The notes: generated by a model not told the origin, from the letters alone. 64,000 nt of DNA from Pelodera strongyloides (GCA_036852015.1 JAANDG010000156.1:1-64000); one strand, 5' to 3'; positions 43,942 through 62,760 are shown, counted from the stretch's first letter. Translations and numbers: made by a program.

Positions 43942-44614
43942 AAAGAAGCCGATTTGATAGTTTCTTCCCTCGTTTTTGGTTTTTCAACATTCTATACACA
44001 ATTGCTGTATTTTCTAGTTTCCAAGTTTTACAGAAGTGCCGTTTTCCAGATTGTATATTTGCATATCGTATTCTACTGTCTACTGGAAGACCCCTACACC
44101 GTTCCTGCGGGCTTACCATTAGGTATTTTTTATTCGTGGTGCACTTTTTGTTTTATGTTTATTATATTGATTCGAGGGTTCAAACGCTCGAAAAGAGGAA
44201 CATCGCATCTCAAATGTTGTCCAATACGAAAACCATAAAGTGAAATGGTTGCTTGACAACATGTAGATAGCCCCCTATTGTATTCCAGAGGAGCTGTCCA
44301 TCGTTTCAACAACGTTGTGACATTCATACATTGAAGGGACAAATGGATTTAACAAACACCTCCGCCGAGGACTACTTGCACTTTCTGGTGCCATTAGTTC
44401 TTTTTACTTCTTCACTTATCCACTACTCTTAATAAAATGTTCGCGTGACACTCCAAAAATAACTTCTCTAGTGAAATTATCCTTGAAAACCATGCTATAA
44501 AACCTTCATATCCAAAGACTGGAAGACTATGCATGTTCATGCTAACTTCTGCATATCTGCTCACATTTAACTTCCATGTACTCGTAAATATAAAATTTGG
44601 TCTACAGGTACAAA
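43942..44614. other. Intergenic upstream of the PAN/Thr-rich gene
   Basis: No gene is supported. An acceptor-like tctacag at about 44601-44607 precedes the start codon by 8 nt and may be a spliced-leader site. Confidence 0.4.
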
Positions 44615-47600
44615 ATGAGAAACTTCCATTACTTGGCCGCTCCACTCCTGTATAATGTAGTGATGTGCATAGAGGTCAGACCTTTAGAGTGGGTAGGACC
44701 AAATGAAATGACAATGGAGAATTACTGGAACGCCGTCGTAAGTTTTCAATTTTTTAGTAAATATTCACGTATCAATAACGATTGCCTGATAGTGGATTGA
44801 TATACTGTTCCTTTAGGGACATATTCCATTTAACTAGCTTAAAGGACAGAATGTCCGGAATCTAAGAAATATTTCTGTGAAAACCGCATATACAGTGCAG
44901 CGCATATGTATACGGGCACCCAAAAAATCGTGTTTCTACTAGGTTTGGAGGAAATCTAATGCAACCACTAAATCAAGCATCGCCAAAAACCCAAACAAAA
45001 TGATTTTCAGCAAAAAGAATAAAAAAATTATTTAATTATATTAATTTTAATGACGCCAAATTGTAAGTCAAAAAATGAAATCCAGAGCTCGCACAAACCA
45101 TTTATATGGGCTTGTAGATCTTTTCATGGCGAGAATTTCTGTAAAAAAATTATAATTTTAGGCGTACTGTACTCCGAAGGAAGTTACGGCGTCTTGAAGT
45201 GCGCTCGAATGAGCTGTTTTGATCCCTAGCGTACCCCTTAAACTAAGCTTCGCAATTGCCTAACTTCAAGACGCCGTACCGTCCTTCGGAGTACGCCTAA
45301 AATTATAATTTTTTTACAGAAATTCTCGCCATGAAAAGATCTACAAGATGATGTGGGTGGTTTTTTGCGGAATCTGGATTTCAGTTTTTTTACTTACAGT
45401 GTGGGACAATTAAAATTAATATAATTTAAAGAAAAAATTACTATTTATGTTGAAAATCATCCTGTTTTGGTTTGAGGGCATTCTTGATTTTAGTGGTTGC
45501 GTTAGACCTTGTAGAAACACATTTTTTCGCCCCTGCCTCAATACTTATGACGCGCGTTTTTTGGGGTTTCGTACCCTAATTGTCCCTAATTTGCCTGAAA
45601 CTTCTGATTTTTTGCTGAATTTTTTTGTCACTAGGTTTTTGGCCATCCCCGATTTGGTAGGATGGTTGATTTTCCCAAAAAGTGCTTTTTAGTACTAGAT
45701 TTGGGGGTGCCCGGATACTTATGACGCGCACTGTATTTGCATCGTGAACTCGCAGAGATATTCTATGCTAAACAGTTCGACCAGGCACCGTAGCCAGAAA
45801 TTTTTATATTTTATATCCGTCCATTAGCATTCTTTCTCTACTATTGTTAAAGCGAATATGTAGGCACTCAAAATGCGCAAAACAAACGCGAAACTAGAGT
45901 TTCCACACCAGACGTGAATTTAAATAGGCGGCTGAGTATGCAAATGCGAATATTCGAATTTGCATGCGAATATGTCTCTGAATAATGCTATTTGACGATA
46001 TCTGTATGTATATTTGAAAAAATTTCCATTGCCCCCGACGATGTATGGCATCCTCTCAAGTAACGCGTTTACTATAGAAAGGGTCAACTTTGTAGTGCAT
46101 TTTCTGTTAACTGGGAATCTTTGGACAACTTTTGTTGTTGTTTCCTTAATGGGGAACATACATTCTATCAACACAGCTTAGCTTCAAAAAGGGCCTACAT
46201 ATTCCCTTTAAACGAATGAAGAACATTACTACCATTATAACAAAGCGTTTCCAATACTGTAATTCTATAAAAGAGCAAAAATTGTTTCAGACTACGGTGC
46301 CTGGCCGAACTGTTTAGCATAGAATATATCTGCGAGTTTTAGATGAAAAAAGATGCGGTTTTCGCAGTAATATTTCCGAAACTCCGGACATTCTGTGCAA
46401 GTAAATTGAGGAACACTTTTTTCTCGTGGGCCTCTCCCTTTAAAGAGATGAAGAATGCACTAAATATAAAAATAAAAAGAGTATTTCGATATACTCGTTG
46501 TACGTACAGCGGTATGGCATATGGTATGCAGTTGTAACCAAAAACACATACTGCACAGCATCATTCCCTTGCGTTCATGCTAATGTTGTGCCCGTGCGAG
46601 GGACACATATTACAAATAATACATGCAAACATAGTTCTCTCTATGTACTTCACAAAACACATACAATACCTCTGTAATAACCTTCGCAGCCATTTCCCGT
46701 CGAAGCTCATGACCCACAGTATGATCCGGACGAGTGGAACTTCGAATTAGTCGACTACCTTCTCTTGTCTCCTGTCTACAAGTGGGTGCTCTTTTTAGAA
46801 CAGTACAAGTTATGTGTGTGCGTAGAACGAGAAATTAGGGTGTGGGTGGGTGTGTGCGCATGTAGGCGTATGAGCGTGAGAGTGCGGTGTACGCATGTGG
46901 GTGAGTGGATGTGTGGGGCGTGTGGGCACATGGGTGTGGGTGTTTGTGGGTGGGTGGGTACGGTGTGGATGTATGCATGTATGTATGTAGATGTGTCTGC
47001 AATCCCTCACATCTTATCAGAAAAACATTTAAGAAAAACATGTAAAAAAAACAATGCAAACAAAGAATTTTTTCATGCCCATTGTGACGAAAACCCTGGC
47101 GGAGTGTGTGGAGGGCTGCAGAAAGTACTCCAACTGCGCTGCAGCAACTTGGAACAAACCATAGTCTATTTGTTTTACTTATTATTGTTAAATGAGAGTG
47201 AAGATGTTCATCACATAAGTGAAACTAATATATTAGTCGTTAGTAATGCGTTTTCTTACATTTGGGTATCATATGAAGAAGAAAAATGGACGTAATGATT
47301 CTGGTTGAAAAGTAGTTCGACACACATAAGTTATTATTTAACTACTACCATAAAAGAGACATAAACGCGGTATTCAAGCGAATTGTGCTACTACTCGGAC
47401 TACGAACACGGTACAGTGGCATCGGACGTGGAGGGATTCCAATATGGCACAGTCGTCTACAAGAAAGTGAACTGGGAAGATAGCGACTGCCCAAGACCAG
47501 AACGTTAGTTTGTCATGGGTCTGTGAAACAAGGCTTTTGCCCAGGCCTTGCTCCAACTATATTGTGTATGGTGTAGTGTTGTGCATTGTGCAAAAGACAG

Positions 47601-50600
47601 AATATATGAGCACAATATTTATGTCCCTGTTAAAGGGAGAGACCCACGAGAAAAAAGAGTTCCTCAATTTACTTGCACAGAATGTCCGGAATTTTAGAAA
47701 TATTACTGTAAAAACCGCATTTCTTTGCACCTAGAACTAGCAGAGTTATTCCCCTGCAAACAGTTCGGCCAGGTACCGTAGTCATAATCAATTTTGCGCT
47801 TTTATGCCATTACAATATTGGAAACGCTTTTTTATAATCGTAGGAATGTTCTTCATTCGTTTCACAATTATTATGTAGAGAAAGAATGCTAATGGACGGC
47901 TATAAACCGTAAAACCTTATTTTGGCGTTACTGACTACGGTACCTGGCCGAACTGTTTGCAGGGGAATAACTCTGTGAGTTCTAGGTGCAAAGAAATGCG
48001 GTTTTCACAGTAACATATCTGAAATTCCGGACATTCTGTGCAAATATATTGAGGAAAGCTTTTTTCTCATGGGCCTCTCCCTTTAATACCAGCTATTGTT
48101 AGGACATAAGGCACACTGACTTGTTAGTTGGGCATCATGGATAGAGAGAGAGAGCGCCGCGACAACTGTCATGCTATAGAGACCCAGAGAGGATGTAAGG
48201 AGTAAACAGCTGATTGTGATAAAAGTTGATATTGATAGAAATAAGCTGAGCACATCCATTACAGGTCTGATACATGCGCAATTGCGAGATCTTTCCACGT
48301 GGCGTACAACAGCTTGCCTAGTAATATAATTGTCCTTTCCATTGAATTCGCCGTGTTGTTTGTGCTGTTTTACATATATTTTTTTTTATTTGCATTCGAA
48401 GGCTATTGTCTGCCTTACGTGCACATCGAAGCAGAATTGAAGGTAACGGATACTACCAGAAGTGGCATACAAAACAAAGAGCACAGCTCGCATAAACACT
48501 GATCCATAAATTGTCAGTGCCGGACTCAATTTTTTAGTGTCCTGCGGCCGTATGCACGAACACTGGGAGTCTTCCCGGTTGGGAAAATTTGTCTCTGCTT
48601 GTCGCTGAGTTGCGTGATCCCTATTCATCTCTCACCTTCCACGGGAGGTGGGAGCATACTCCCGGTGTTCGTGCATACGAGCACTGATGGTCATTTATCT
48701 GGGTGATGGTAATTATTTTGGCTATGCAAAATAGAACAGAATGAGCTGTGTTAATCGTGATTTACAATTTCAACTATACTCAAAAGTTAGCGTGTTTAGA
48801 ATTCACCAAAAAGACAGATACACAACCCACAACAACAGAGATCCTGTTTGAAGAGGAGGAAGCAACTTCCCGGAAGGTCAGCCTACATTTTTAATGCGTA
48901 TGACTAGAATTAAACTGCGTATGATTTTTGTAATTTGAAAGTATTTTGTTATTTTATTAAATTTATTTTACGCAGGGTGTGAATCACAATGAAATGATGA
49001 AAAGAAAGTAGTATATAGTATACTCGTCGTGTTGTCGTTGATTAGCAAACGGATGATTTGATAATAAAACAATGGAAATTAAGCGTAATGTATAGGTAGT
49101 GGTGTCAGACATTCCAAGTTTTGCAAATATTTGCCGCGACCGTATGATATATGGGCGATATTGTATTGTTACCTCAAAAAATGGGCCACGAAAAAAAAAA
49201 TGGTATATCAGGAAACTACACACACCCCCATCACGGTCACTACAACAACCGCAACCGTTAGCACAGCGACCACCACTACCACCACCACCACCACAAACGC
49301 GCAGACCTCTTTGGCATCTTCGACCACAGCCCCAACCACTCCTGTCTCGACAACTACCACCCTGACCACCTCGACTATATCGACGACTTCGACGACTTCG
49401 AAGACCATGACCGCCTCGACCACCATTACCCCGGCCATGACTCCTGAGAGGGCAACGACGGAGGGCATTTTGACTACCAATGAGCCCACAACTATGCAAA
49501 CTGCTGATGACGACCTTCCAAGTAAATCTCAGATTTATTTTTACGACATGTGGAAAGAGCCACAAACTTTTCACAAACCAAAAACCAAACTATGTTTTTT
49601 TCCCTTTTCACAAACCAGAGGCCAAACTATGCTAACGTACAATCCATTGGAATTTGTATGTACTCCCAACCAGAGATAAATAAATACTGAATCGGGTGCA
49701 TACCTGTGCCTTGGGCTTGCCGAAACTAGCCTATGGTGCAATACAATAGTGATCGCGATATTTACAGTTGTTTTCCCACGAAAACTGCTAGATTAGCGCC
49801 CATATTGCAGAGCAGTTCACAGCCATCGTGCAGTGTACCACTACAACATATACAATTCTCGCGCAACGAGGAGAAGACTATTGCGAAAGTCCTATGTAAG
49901 TCTTCGAATCTTGAATTATCTATGTCATTGTTATTATGGTGTTTATTATTTTATGATTTCTGTTGTATTCAAAGGGAAATCGGAATAAAAATCTAAAACA
50001 GAAGTTAGCTCTGTTTTATTTTAATTATAATCATTTGCATAAGGGAATGCATAAGTCAACATAAGGGAATGCAGGTACACAATATAGGTTGCTAACCCCG
50101 AAAAAAACTGCGTAAAGACTAAAAAACTACAGTCGGGTGCCTATAATTCTGATTCTTAAGTGACTTGAATATTTGTGCAGCTTCAAAGCCAGGAGGCTGC
50201 TCGCTGTTGCCTTACCACATTAGCACAGGTAACGTATTTTGATTTTATTATTGCTAGCCACCGGCATTCTCCTGCCTTATGGGACCAAATAGCGTGTGTG
50301 AGTACGATGGTCGGGGGTTTGGCGGGGAGTGAGCGAGTGGTTAGTGAGGAGTGAGCGAGGGGTTAGTGGGGAGTGAGCGAGGGGTTGGCGAGGAGTGAGC
50401 GAGGGGTTGGCGAGGAGTGAGCGAGGGGTTTAGCTTGATGTGCTGTCCTGTCCCAACGCAGACTGTGCATGGCCAGTTTCCTCAATAGATTTCAAATGAA
50501 AATTTCCGAACTTGTCATTTGTGAATTAACCTCACCGTTTTCTAAAGCCATTTCAAGCCATTTTGCTATTAGTTTGGCCTAACGTTTGTTAATAAATAAT

Positions 50601-51066
50601 ACAAATAATTGAATAGGAGTTTTTGTATTGTTTGCAATGTTAACATTAGAATATAAGTGATGGCAAACGTATAAACAGATCAATTATTTTTACCATCAGC
50701 GAGGACAACTATCATCAATTACGGTGGTCTGTCAGGGGAACCTTTCTACGTTGCGGAAAATAAAGGCGAATGCGGAGCAACCTGGAAGCTACAGAAGAAA
50801 CTCAACGGAATGCGTAAGTGCACAGCAAACTAAATAAGGCCTCTGCCGAAAATGAATTACCCGGGAGCAATTTCCTAACAAAAATCCTTCCTGGAAAACA
50901 TTTTACCCGCTGTCGATGTAGTCGTGTATTCGGCTTCTGGTTGATATGCTGATAATAAAAACAAACAAATTTTGATTTAGTCTTCACGTACAAGGGCGCG
51001 GAAAGTGTTGACGACGATTTTGAAGATATGGGACTTTGGGTCTGGGACACTGGATACTGCAATTAG
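44615..51066 (+). CDS. Secreted PAN/apple-like protein with Thr-rich linker (369 aa)
   Basis: Ten exons: 44615-44737, 46690-46785, 47066-47163, 47379-47503, 48839-48876, 49212-49521, 49621-49655, 49811-49895, 50700-50813, 50981-51066. Residues 1-18 form a hydrophobic leader (AAPLLYNVVMC). Residues about 74-145 fit a PAN/apple fold: TLAECVEGCRKYSNCAAATW, then ELCYYSDYEHGT and YKKVNWEDSDCP. A Thr-rich linker of about 100 residues follows. The C-terminal part has a few cysteines (QPSCSVPL, GECGATW) and ends GLWVWDTGYCN. PAN domains bind proteins or carbohydrates outside the cell. An alternative exon at 48402-48442 (RYCLPYVHIEAELK) has a better acceptor and the same phases as 48839-48876, so the two could be mutually exclusive. 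Intron 1 is filled with nested MITEs. The 46785 donor (gtgctc) and the 47066 acceptor are weak. Confidence 0.6.
44893..45733. mobile_element. Tc1/mariner-like MITE in the nest
   Basis: It is flanked by TA on both sides, with ends cagtgcagcgcatatgtat and atacttatgacgcgcactg (inverted; CAGTG start and GTCATAAGTATCCGGGC core). TA target and CAGTG ends are typical of Tc1/mariner relatives. No transposase. It contains an inner palindrome at 45111-45347. Confidence 0.75.
45111..45347. repeat. Inner palindrome within the mariner-like MITE
   Basis: cttgtagatcttttcatggc ... is inverted at the other end (gccatgaaaagatctacaag), with arms of about 100 bp including ggcgtactgtactccgaagg. Confidence 0.88.
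45849..46209. mobile_element. TTAA-type MITE, AGGGAATATGTAGGCAC family
   Basis: Same family as 7812-8174: aaagcgaatatgtaggcac ... ggcctacatattcccttt, with shared aactagagtttccacacca. Confidence 0.9.
46835..46995. repeat. (GTGGGTGT)n-like low-complexity tract
   Basis: GT-rich degenerate minisatellite in intron 2 of the PAN/Thr-rich gene. The long frames across it encode only low-complexity sequence. Confidence 0.85.
47632..48084. mobile_element. TTAA-type MITE, AGGGAGAGACCCACGAG family
   Basis: Ends aaagggagagacccacgag and catgggcctctcccttt. It has long arms with cagttcggccaggtaccg and its inverse. Intronic. Confidence 0.92.
48546..48684. mobile_element. MITE, GGCCGTATGCACGAAC subgroup
   Basis: Ends ggccgtatgcacgaacactg and cggtgttcgtgcatacgagc. 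The sister copy is at 57914-58057. Intronic. Confidence 0.85.
50324..50430. repeat. 22-bp minisatellite
   Basis: About five units of gagtgagcgaggggttggcg with variants, in an intron of the PAN/Thr-rich gene. Confidence 0.9.
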
Positions 51067-51349
51067 ATAATAGCGGAGCACTGAGGAGGGATATACTCAA
51101 ATACACGCCTGCTTACTTACTTTACTCAATCGATATCTTATTAAAATGACTCGTTTAAATGATCGCATCTGAATGATGTGCTGATCTTGTGTAATAAAAA
51201 ATGTTGCACATATTATCTGGTTCGTTGGAAAACATAAACATAAAGATCATGCAGAGAAAAAATTGTAGTTCAACAATAATAAACCAAATAAACCACAATC
51301 AACAAGAATTCAATGGTTTATTAAATTGCCAATATTCCATGATTGTGCT

Positions 51350-52513
51350 TTAAGGTGTACCACAAAATGCAGTATAATCGTCCACCATAATTGTTTCGCC
51401 GTTTCCGTCACCAATTGTAAAATACTTGTGCCCATCTATGTTACATTCGACCGAATGACCGATGTATGTAGTTCCATCAGGTGCAATTACACCAACTTCG
51501 AGTATGTCCATGCAACTAAATAGCTATCCTTATTGTACAAAGGAAAAGAGTTTGTCACGGACCATGCAACGAAATCCGCTATTACATTTCATGCATTTGT
51601 TATAAGAATTCCAACTTTTCGCAATCCAAAATAGGAAAAATGTGTCGTATTACAGTAACTATAGACAATGAGTTTCAGACTTTCATATAATGTTGTTAGG
51701 CGTTGAAGTATCGCCTATAGACTATAGACTAGGTAAGTCGCTATAGTCGTATGGTTATTAAAGTTGTAGGCTACATTTCTCTTTTATTTGAATTTATTTT
51801 ACTTTCCGGACAACGAGACATACATAATCAAAAGATACAAGAAAAACAGTTAGACAGAATGCTCCACAACATTTTTTACTTACAAGACTATAGACTATGG
51901 GCTTGAGCAAAAAAAAAAATGTTTTTCGCACTAGAGAGAAGCAAAGAAAACTACCTGAAAGATCCACAGCCTGTATCATCTCTTACAAGTTGGTTTTCTG
52001 TTGGTGGTACACAGTTAGGATACGGGCATACATCGGGAACTCCCGCGGGCAACTCGCATACCGCAGGGCAGCCTTCTAATGGAATAATTTTGACAGCGAA
52101 GGATTAGAAAATATAGGTTAATAAGATCATGTAACTTAATGAATGATGGCACCGGTTTGCAAATTATTGCAGAAATTCAAGAGCGAAAACCACTCTTAAT
52201 ATTTTCGCGTTAGTGATTTTCCGTCCCGGATGCGCAAGCGTAAAGTTAGTTAGTACACCTCAGCAAACTTTTTACCGGTGGTCGTAGTTGTTGTTGTTGT
52301 AGTTGTAGTTGAAGTAGTAGTTGTGGTTGATGTAGTTGTTGACGTACTTGTCGACGTTGAACTGGTTGTCGTAGATGACGATGTTGTTGTTGTTTGCGCT
52401 ATCGTAGTAGTTATCAAAGTCGTCGTAATAGGTGGCTGCGATGCTAAAATAAAAGGCGCTGCGACATGGGGATGTATTTTGTCTGCTAGCAACAGCAAAA
52501 TGTAAAGCGCCAT
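51350..52513 (-). CDS. Secreted poly-Thr, Cys-containing protein (174 aa)
   Basis: Exons 52276-52513, 51955-52075 and 51350-51515 join in phases 1 and 2. Residues 1-20 are a hydrophobic leader (ALYILLLLA). Residues about 35-80 are almost pure Thr/Ser, like an O-glycosylated stalk. The second exon reads GCPAVCELPAG, DVCPYPNCVPPTENQL and GCGSF. The third reads CMDILEVGVIAPDGTTYIGH, VECNIDGHKYF, TIGDGNGE and ends FCGTP. The even cysteine number suggests disulfides, and I do not recognise the fold. It is convergent with the PAN/Thr-rich gene, with 283 bp between the stops. The sequence is clearly coding on this strand: the opposite-strand frame over exon 2 lacks matching splice sites. Confidence 0.65.
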
Positions 52514-53734
52514 GTGACCTTGAAACTGAAAGAGGAGTTGTCAGACAACAGTGAAATAATTAAATTAAAGACGCCAACGGCGAACAGCCATAAACACACC
52601 CAGACACAACCAAAGTGAAACCTTGACTGAAAACGCATTTTCTATAAATTCACTGTTATGAACCCAATTGGTAACTTCTTTATTTTAATTAACACCAACT
52701 AGTAATTTCTTCCGGCGGTTGCGTTCTCAAACAGGAATCTGTTTTTACAGCAAACACTGCTAGCATAAATACTATTGAGACGAGCATAGCGAATAATTAG
52801 CGCGTCAAATTACCTTTCGTCGTAGCATCCTCATGCCTTGGATTGTAGCACACAAAATATCATAACTAAAAAAGGAGCCTGATAAAGCTGAACCTTCGTG
52901 TGTGGTCCTGAAGCAAAGCCAAAATGCTACGGCTTGTTGCTAATAGAAAAAGTTTCCTAAAAAGATGTTTCTTTGCAAGGTAGCAAACTAGGAACATAAG
53001 CAAAAAGGAGGAGCATTTAGCGGGTAGTCAATCATTCGCTTTCATTCTTTTTGTAAGAGCGCATGTCTAATCATGTCTGACTAACCAGAACAAAACAGGA
53101 ATTCCCTGATCTGCACCAGGTTATCTGCCTTGGTTAGAGTTAACGAAACGTTATCCTTTCCTTTCATATTTTAAGTATGCAAAGGAACACGCTCACGAAA
53201 ATGACTTGTTCTAGAATATATATTTATTTTTCTCCATCACTTATTTACTTTACTTTCCCAGTTAGATGGTTTCGTGAAAACGGCGTTGCCCCGGAACACA
53301 AAAGAACCCTTTTCAAAATCATTTCACAATTCAGAGATTTTATGACATTCAGAAAAGAACATGATTTTATGACATTTTGCCTAGGATACGCCGTGGAATA
53401 ACAAAAGACGGGGCAACGTCCACGGTGGATAAAACAGATGTTCAAGAAACAGAAACATTTTATGAATTGGTCATCTAACTGGGGACCATTGACCCTTCCG
53501 AAATTGCCCAAAAAAAAAGAAGAAGAAAAGTAAAAAAAAAAGTGCTAAACTTAGCGACTGGGTATAGAGCCTTCAAGACCACACAGTATAGTGGCTGCTC
53601 TACAACACGAAATGTATACATTCTTTGGAGTTCTTGGAGAAAAGTAAACATTAATCTCAATACTATCCCTAAACACTAATTTCCCTAAAAAACCACAAAT
53701 TAAACATGGGAAAAATATATATGTAACGCTTCCA
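52514..53734. other. Intergenic, no recognisable gene
   Basis: AT-rich with short frames on both strands. None has splice or domain support. Confidence 0.45.
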
Positions 53735-53855
53735 GATGCCATATTCACCACTCAATTCCCCATTCTCTCACATCGTCTCTCACATTAGAATGCTATTTTC
53801 TGTCCGCAGGGAATATTTCCCTGAGGGAATCGGAGTGGTGAATATGGCCTCAGAG
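53735..53855. mobile_element. MITE, GGCCGTATTCACC family
   Basis: Ends gatgccatattcaccactc and gagtggtgaatatggcctc. The interior has inverted ccctgagggaat-type motifs. Immediately after it, 53868-53948 is an open stretch (INLTIQVKQPRIYVESTF) that could be a coding remnant. Confidence 0.8.
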
Positions 53856-54085
53856 GAATGCCCAATAATATCAATCTGACCATTCAAGTAAAACAGCCAC
53901 GGATTTATGTGGAGTCAACTTTTTCCGGGATGACATATGGGTTTTGAAATGGTTCAATTGAGAAATACTTTTTATTTTTATTTATTGAAAAAGGCGTTGC
54001 GGAAACTATGCTCCAATATAAAAACAAACTCCTTACTGCAAGGGTAAGATATGAGTAGTGTGCAGAAAGCAGTTATTCATAAATA

Positions 54086-54838
54086 ATGACTTGCCAAAAC
54101 ACGGACTGTAAGTCACGAAATGTGTGGATGCATGGGGGAGAAAACGAAACGATTATGGGGTTTGCAAGTATGCCAAAAACCGCGAGTTTTCCTTGCAAGT
54201 ATCAATTCGCAAAATCGTGTGCTTTTTACACCAATTTACCGTAACTTTGACACATCCACACTATAGAAAATCCGCCAACAAAGCAAATAATTTGTCGGAC
54301 AAATGGTCCCGTGGCGATCGGTCGTAAAAACTGCCTGTAGATATGTTAGTGTAGTGCCAAGATACGGTAAATTTTTCGATACTTGCAAGGAAAATCGGGC
54401 ATACTTGCAAACCCCATTAGATAATGGGGTTTGCAAGTATGCCAAAAACCGCGAGTTTTCCTTGCAAGTATCAATTCGCAAAATCGTGTGCTTTTTACAC
54501 CACTTTTACCGTAATTTTGACACATCCGCACTATAGAAAATCCGCCATCAAAGACATTTTTTGTTGAACAATTGGTCCCGTGGCGATCGGTCGTAAAAAC
54601 TGCCTGTAGATATGCTCGTGTAGTGCCAAGATACGGTAAATTTTTCGATACTTGCAAGGAAAATCGGGCATACTTGCAAACCCCATAATCGATCGTGGGT
54701 GGTCCCTTCTACGCGGGTGGCCTCAGAGAGCACTTGCAGGAGGAGTCAACGGGTCAGGTGGAGATCTACGCATTTGTGCCGACCTCTGTGGAATATACAA
54801 CAAAATCTGATATCGCTGGCAATTTTACGATGTTATGA
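54086..54838 (+). pseudogene. Exon of a secreted-type protein broken by tandem MITEs
   Basis: The left part (54086-54153) reads MTCQNTDCKSRNVWMHGG then ENET. The right part (54689-54838) reads IVGGPFYAGGLREHLQEE, then GQVEIYAFVPTSVEY, ending NFTML at a TGA. The two parts are in the same frame and meet at a CGAT that is present on both sides of the insert, consistent with a target duplication. The 535-bp insert has in-frame stops and no usable splice sites at its edges, so the gene should be dead unless unseen splicing removes it. No upstream exon was resolved and the family is unknown. Confidence 0.5.
54154..54688. mobile_element. Two tandem MITEs, GGGGTTTGCAAGTATGCC family
   Basis: Copies at about 54154-54417 and 54423-54688, each with ends atggggtttgcaagtatgcc and ggcatacttgcaaaccccat and about 90% alike. 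They are joined by a few bases and were inserted as a unit or one after the other. Confidence 0.92.
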
Positions 54839-55298
54839 GTGATGCCATTACCCTGAAACATCCCTAGAATTATTAATTAGAATAGTAACAGTAGAAACAA
54901 AATTTAATTAAAAGATTTTTGAAAGTACATCACTAATTTTCGTAAGTGGTACAGTTGCGTAGGCTTCGGTTCCCTTTTTTCCAAACGAGTAAAAAATAAA
55001 ACTTTAAAGTGCAGGAATCTGTATTTTTCTGTAAGTTTTACACGAGCTACAGTACTTCCACACATTAATTCATTTTCCCGCATCATGTTATGTTGATTGA
55101 GCGCGAGAAAGCTGGACTTCATTTCCTCAGATCATCGAATTTTGTCATGACTTGTTTTAGTTTCGTAACATCACAATAAAGATAGCTTTTAAATTGAACA
55201 TGTTCTTCTTTTTGAATGGCGCCTTCCTCTTTGTTCTTTTTGAGGGGTCACAATGCTTCGGTGGATGGATTAAGTTCAATATTTTCAGGAATCTCAAT
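54839..55298. other. Upstream region of the ASNA1 gene
   Basis: No gene. An acceptor ttttcag at 55283-55289 lies 9 nt upstream of the ASNA1 start and probably receives a spliced leader, so the open frame further upstream need not be translated. Confidence 0.45.
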
Positions 55299-61783
<6,485 letters not shown>

Positions 61784-62760
61784 TTGCAAGAGTACTGTAG
61801 TTATTCCACTTTTTACTCGCCATTTCGCCATGCCATTTTGTCTGTAGTTTCTGTTTCGGGATGTATCTTTTTGTAATAACTATTCGTTTTATCTGCGTAT
61901 TGCATGGAACTCATTTCTAGTTTATGAACGAGTTTTGCCTAGCCTACTTCCAAATGTGATATTTATTTATTTCTGAATTTTATGCGGAAATTTCTTAGTT
62001 GACACTATTTCTTACTCCTTTATCTCGCCTAGTTCTTGGTTTACCTTATTCGAAATTCGAAATAATAGAGTTCTATATGTATAACTGTTTGTTTTTGCAT
62101 CCGGTTGTTATTCTGTTGGGTTCACTTAATAAATAACCATACAAACGGTTTATCGTATATTTATTTCCACATAAAAGTAATACGGACATCGCGTGCAAGT
62201 GCTTTGAAAGCTAGATTTCTTACACTGTTTCTGTTAGTTACGGTCAAACTTGTGGGATAAGATTATACAATTCTTAGTGTTAGATGTGAAACGTCAGATA
62301 AAAACAGCGATAAAAAACACATGCAATTCAAAAATAGGTATTCACAAGTCAAGGGCAAGTGTCATGATTAAACGCGTAAGGTAGTGTTGTACTCCGTAAG
62401 TAAGGGTAGTTAGGAATAAGTCAGTGATATTAGTCCGTTGTTATACGAGTCTTGCCATTTCCTAATGATAAGCTAAAACTGCTGAGAATTAGTAGTTTGC
62501 CGAAATTGGAACCAGACGCTTAGAAATGGTACACCGACAATAAAACATAAAAATTAGATCAAAAGAAAAGATAAAGAGGTAAAAGCTGATCCCTGATAAC
62601 TTAAAACTGCAATGTTTGTATTGCATTACATTCTCACAATGAGTGTTTCGTTTACAATTTTTTTTATCATAGAATGCGGTAACAAGGCTAAATGCAACTC
62701 ACTTTGGAAGGAATGATGAGAAGTGAACTAAGAATAGACATGTTCTTTGGTACTAGCGTG
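61784..62760. other. 3' flank of asna-1 and intergenic
   Basis: A possible poly(A) signal AATAAA lies near 62128. No gene seen. Confidence 0.5.

Larger units (their letters stand above)
44831..46441. mobile_element. Outer element of a four-level MITE nest
   Basis: The right end cgtgggcctctcccttt and the inner inverted phrases (ggacagaatgtccggaa; cagttcgaccaggcaccgtag with its inverse at about 46290) match the intact copy at 47632-48084. The left terminus is decayed. It contains elements at 44893-45733 and 45849-46209. Confidence 0.75.

Noticed and set aside
46810..47059. Minus-strand His/Pro/Thr-rich frames
   Set aside because: Produced by the GT-rich minisatellite in an intron.
51897..52107. 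Plus-strand frame reading WFSVGGTQLGYGHTSG
   Set aside because: It looks protein-like, but the minus strand over the same bases gives a Cys-rich exon with correct acceptor, donor and phase linking two other exons.
55194..55298. Upstream in-frame start giving a hydrophobic leader to ASNA1
   Set aside because: ASNA1/GET3 is cytosolic, and a clear acceptor (ttttcag) lies just before the conserved start. The leader is probably outron.
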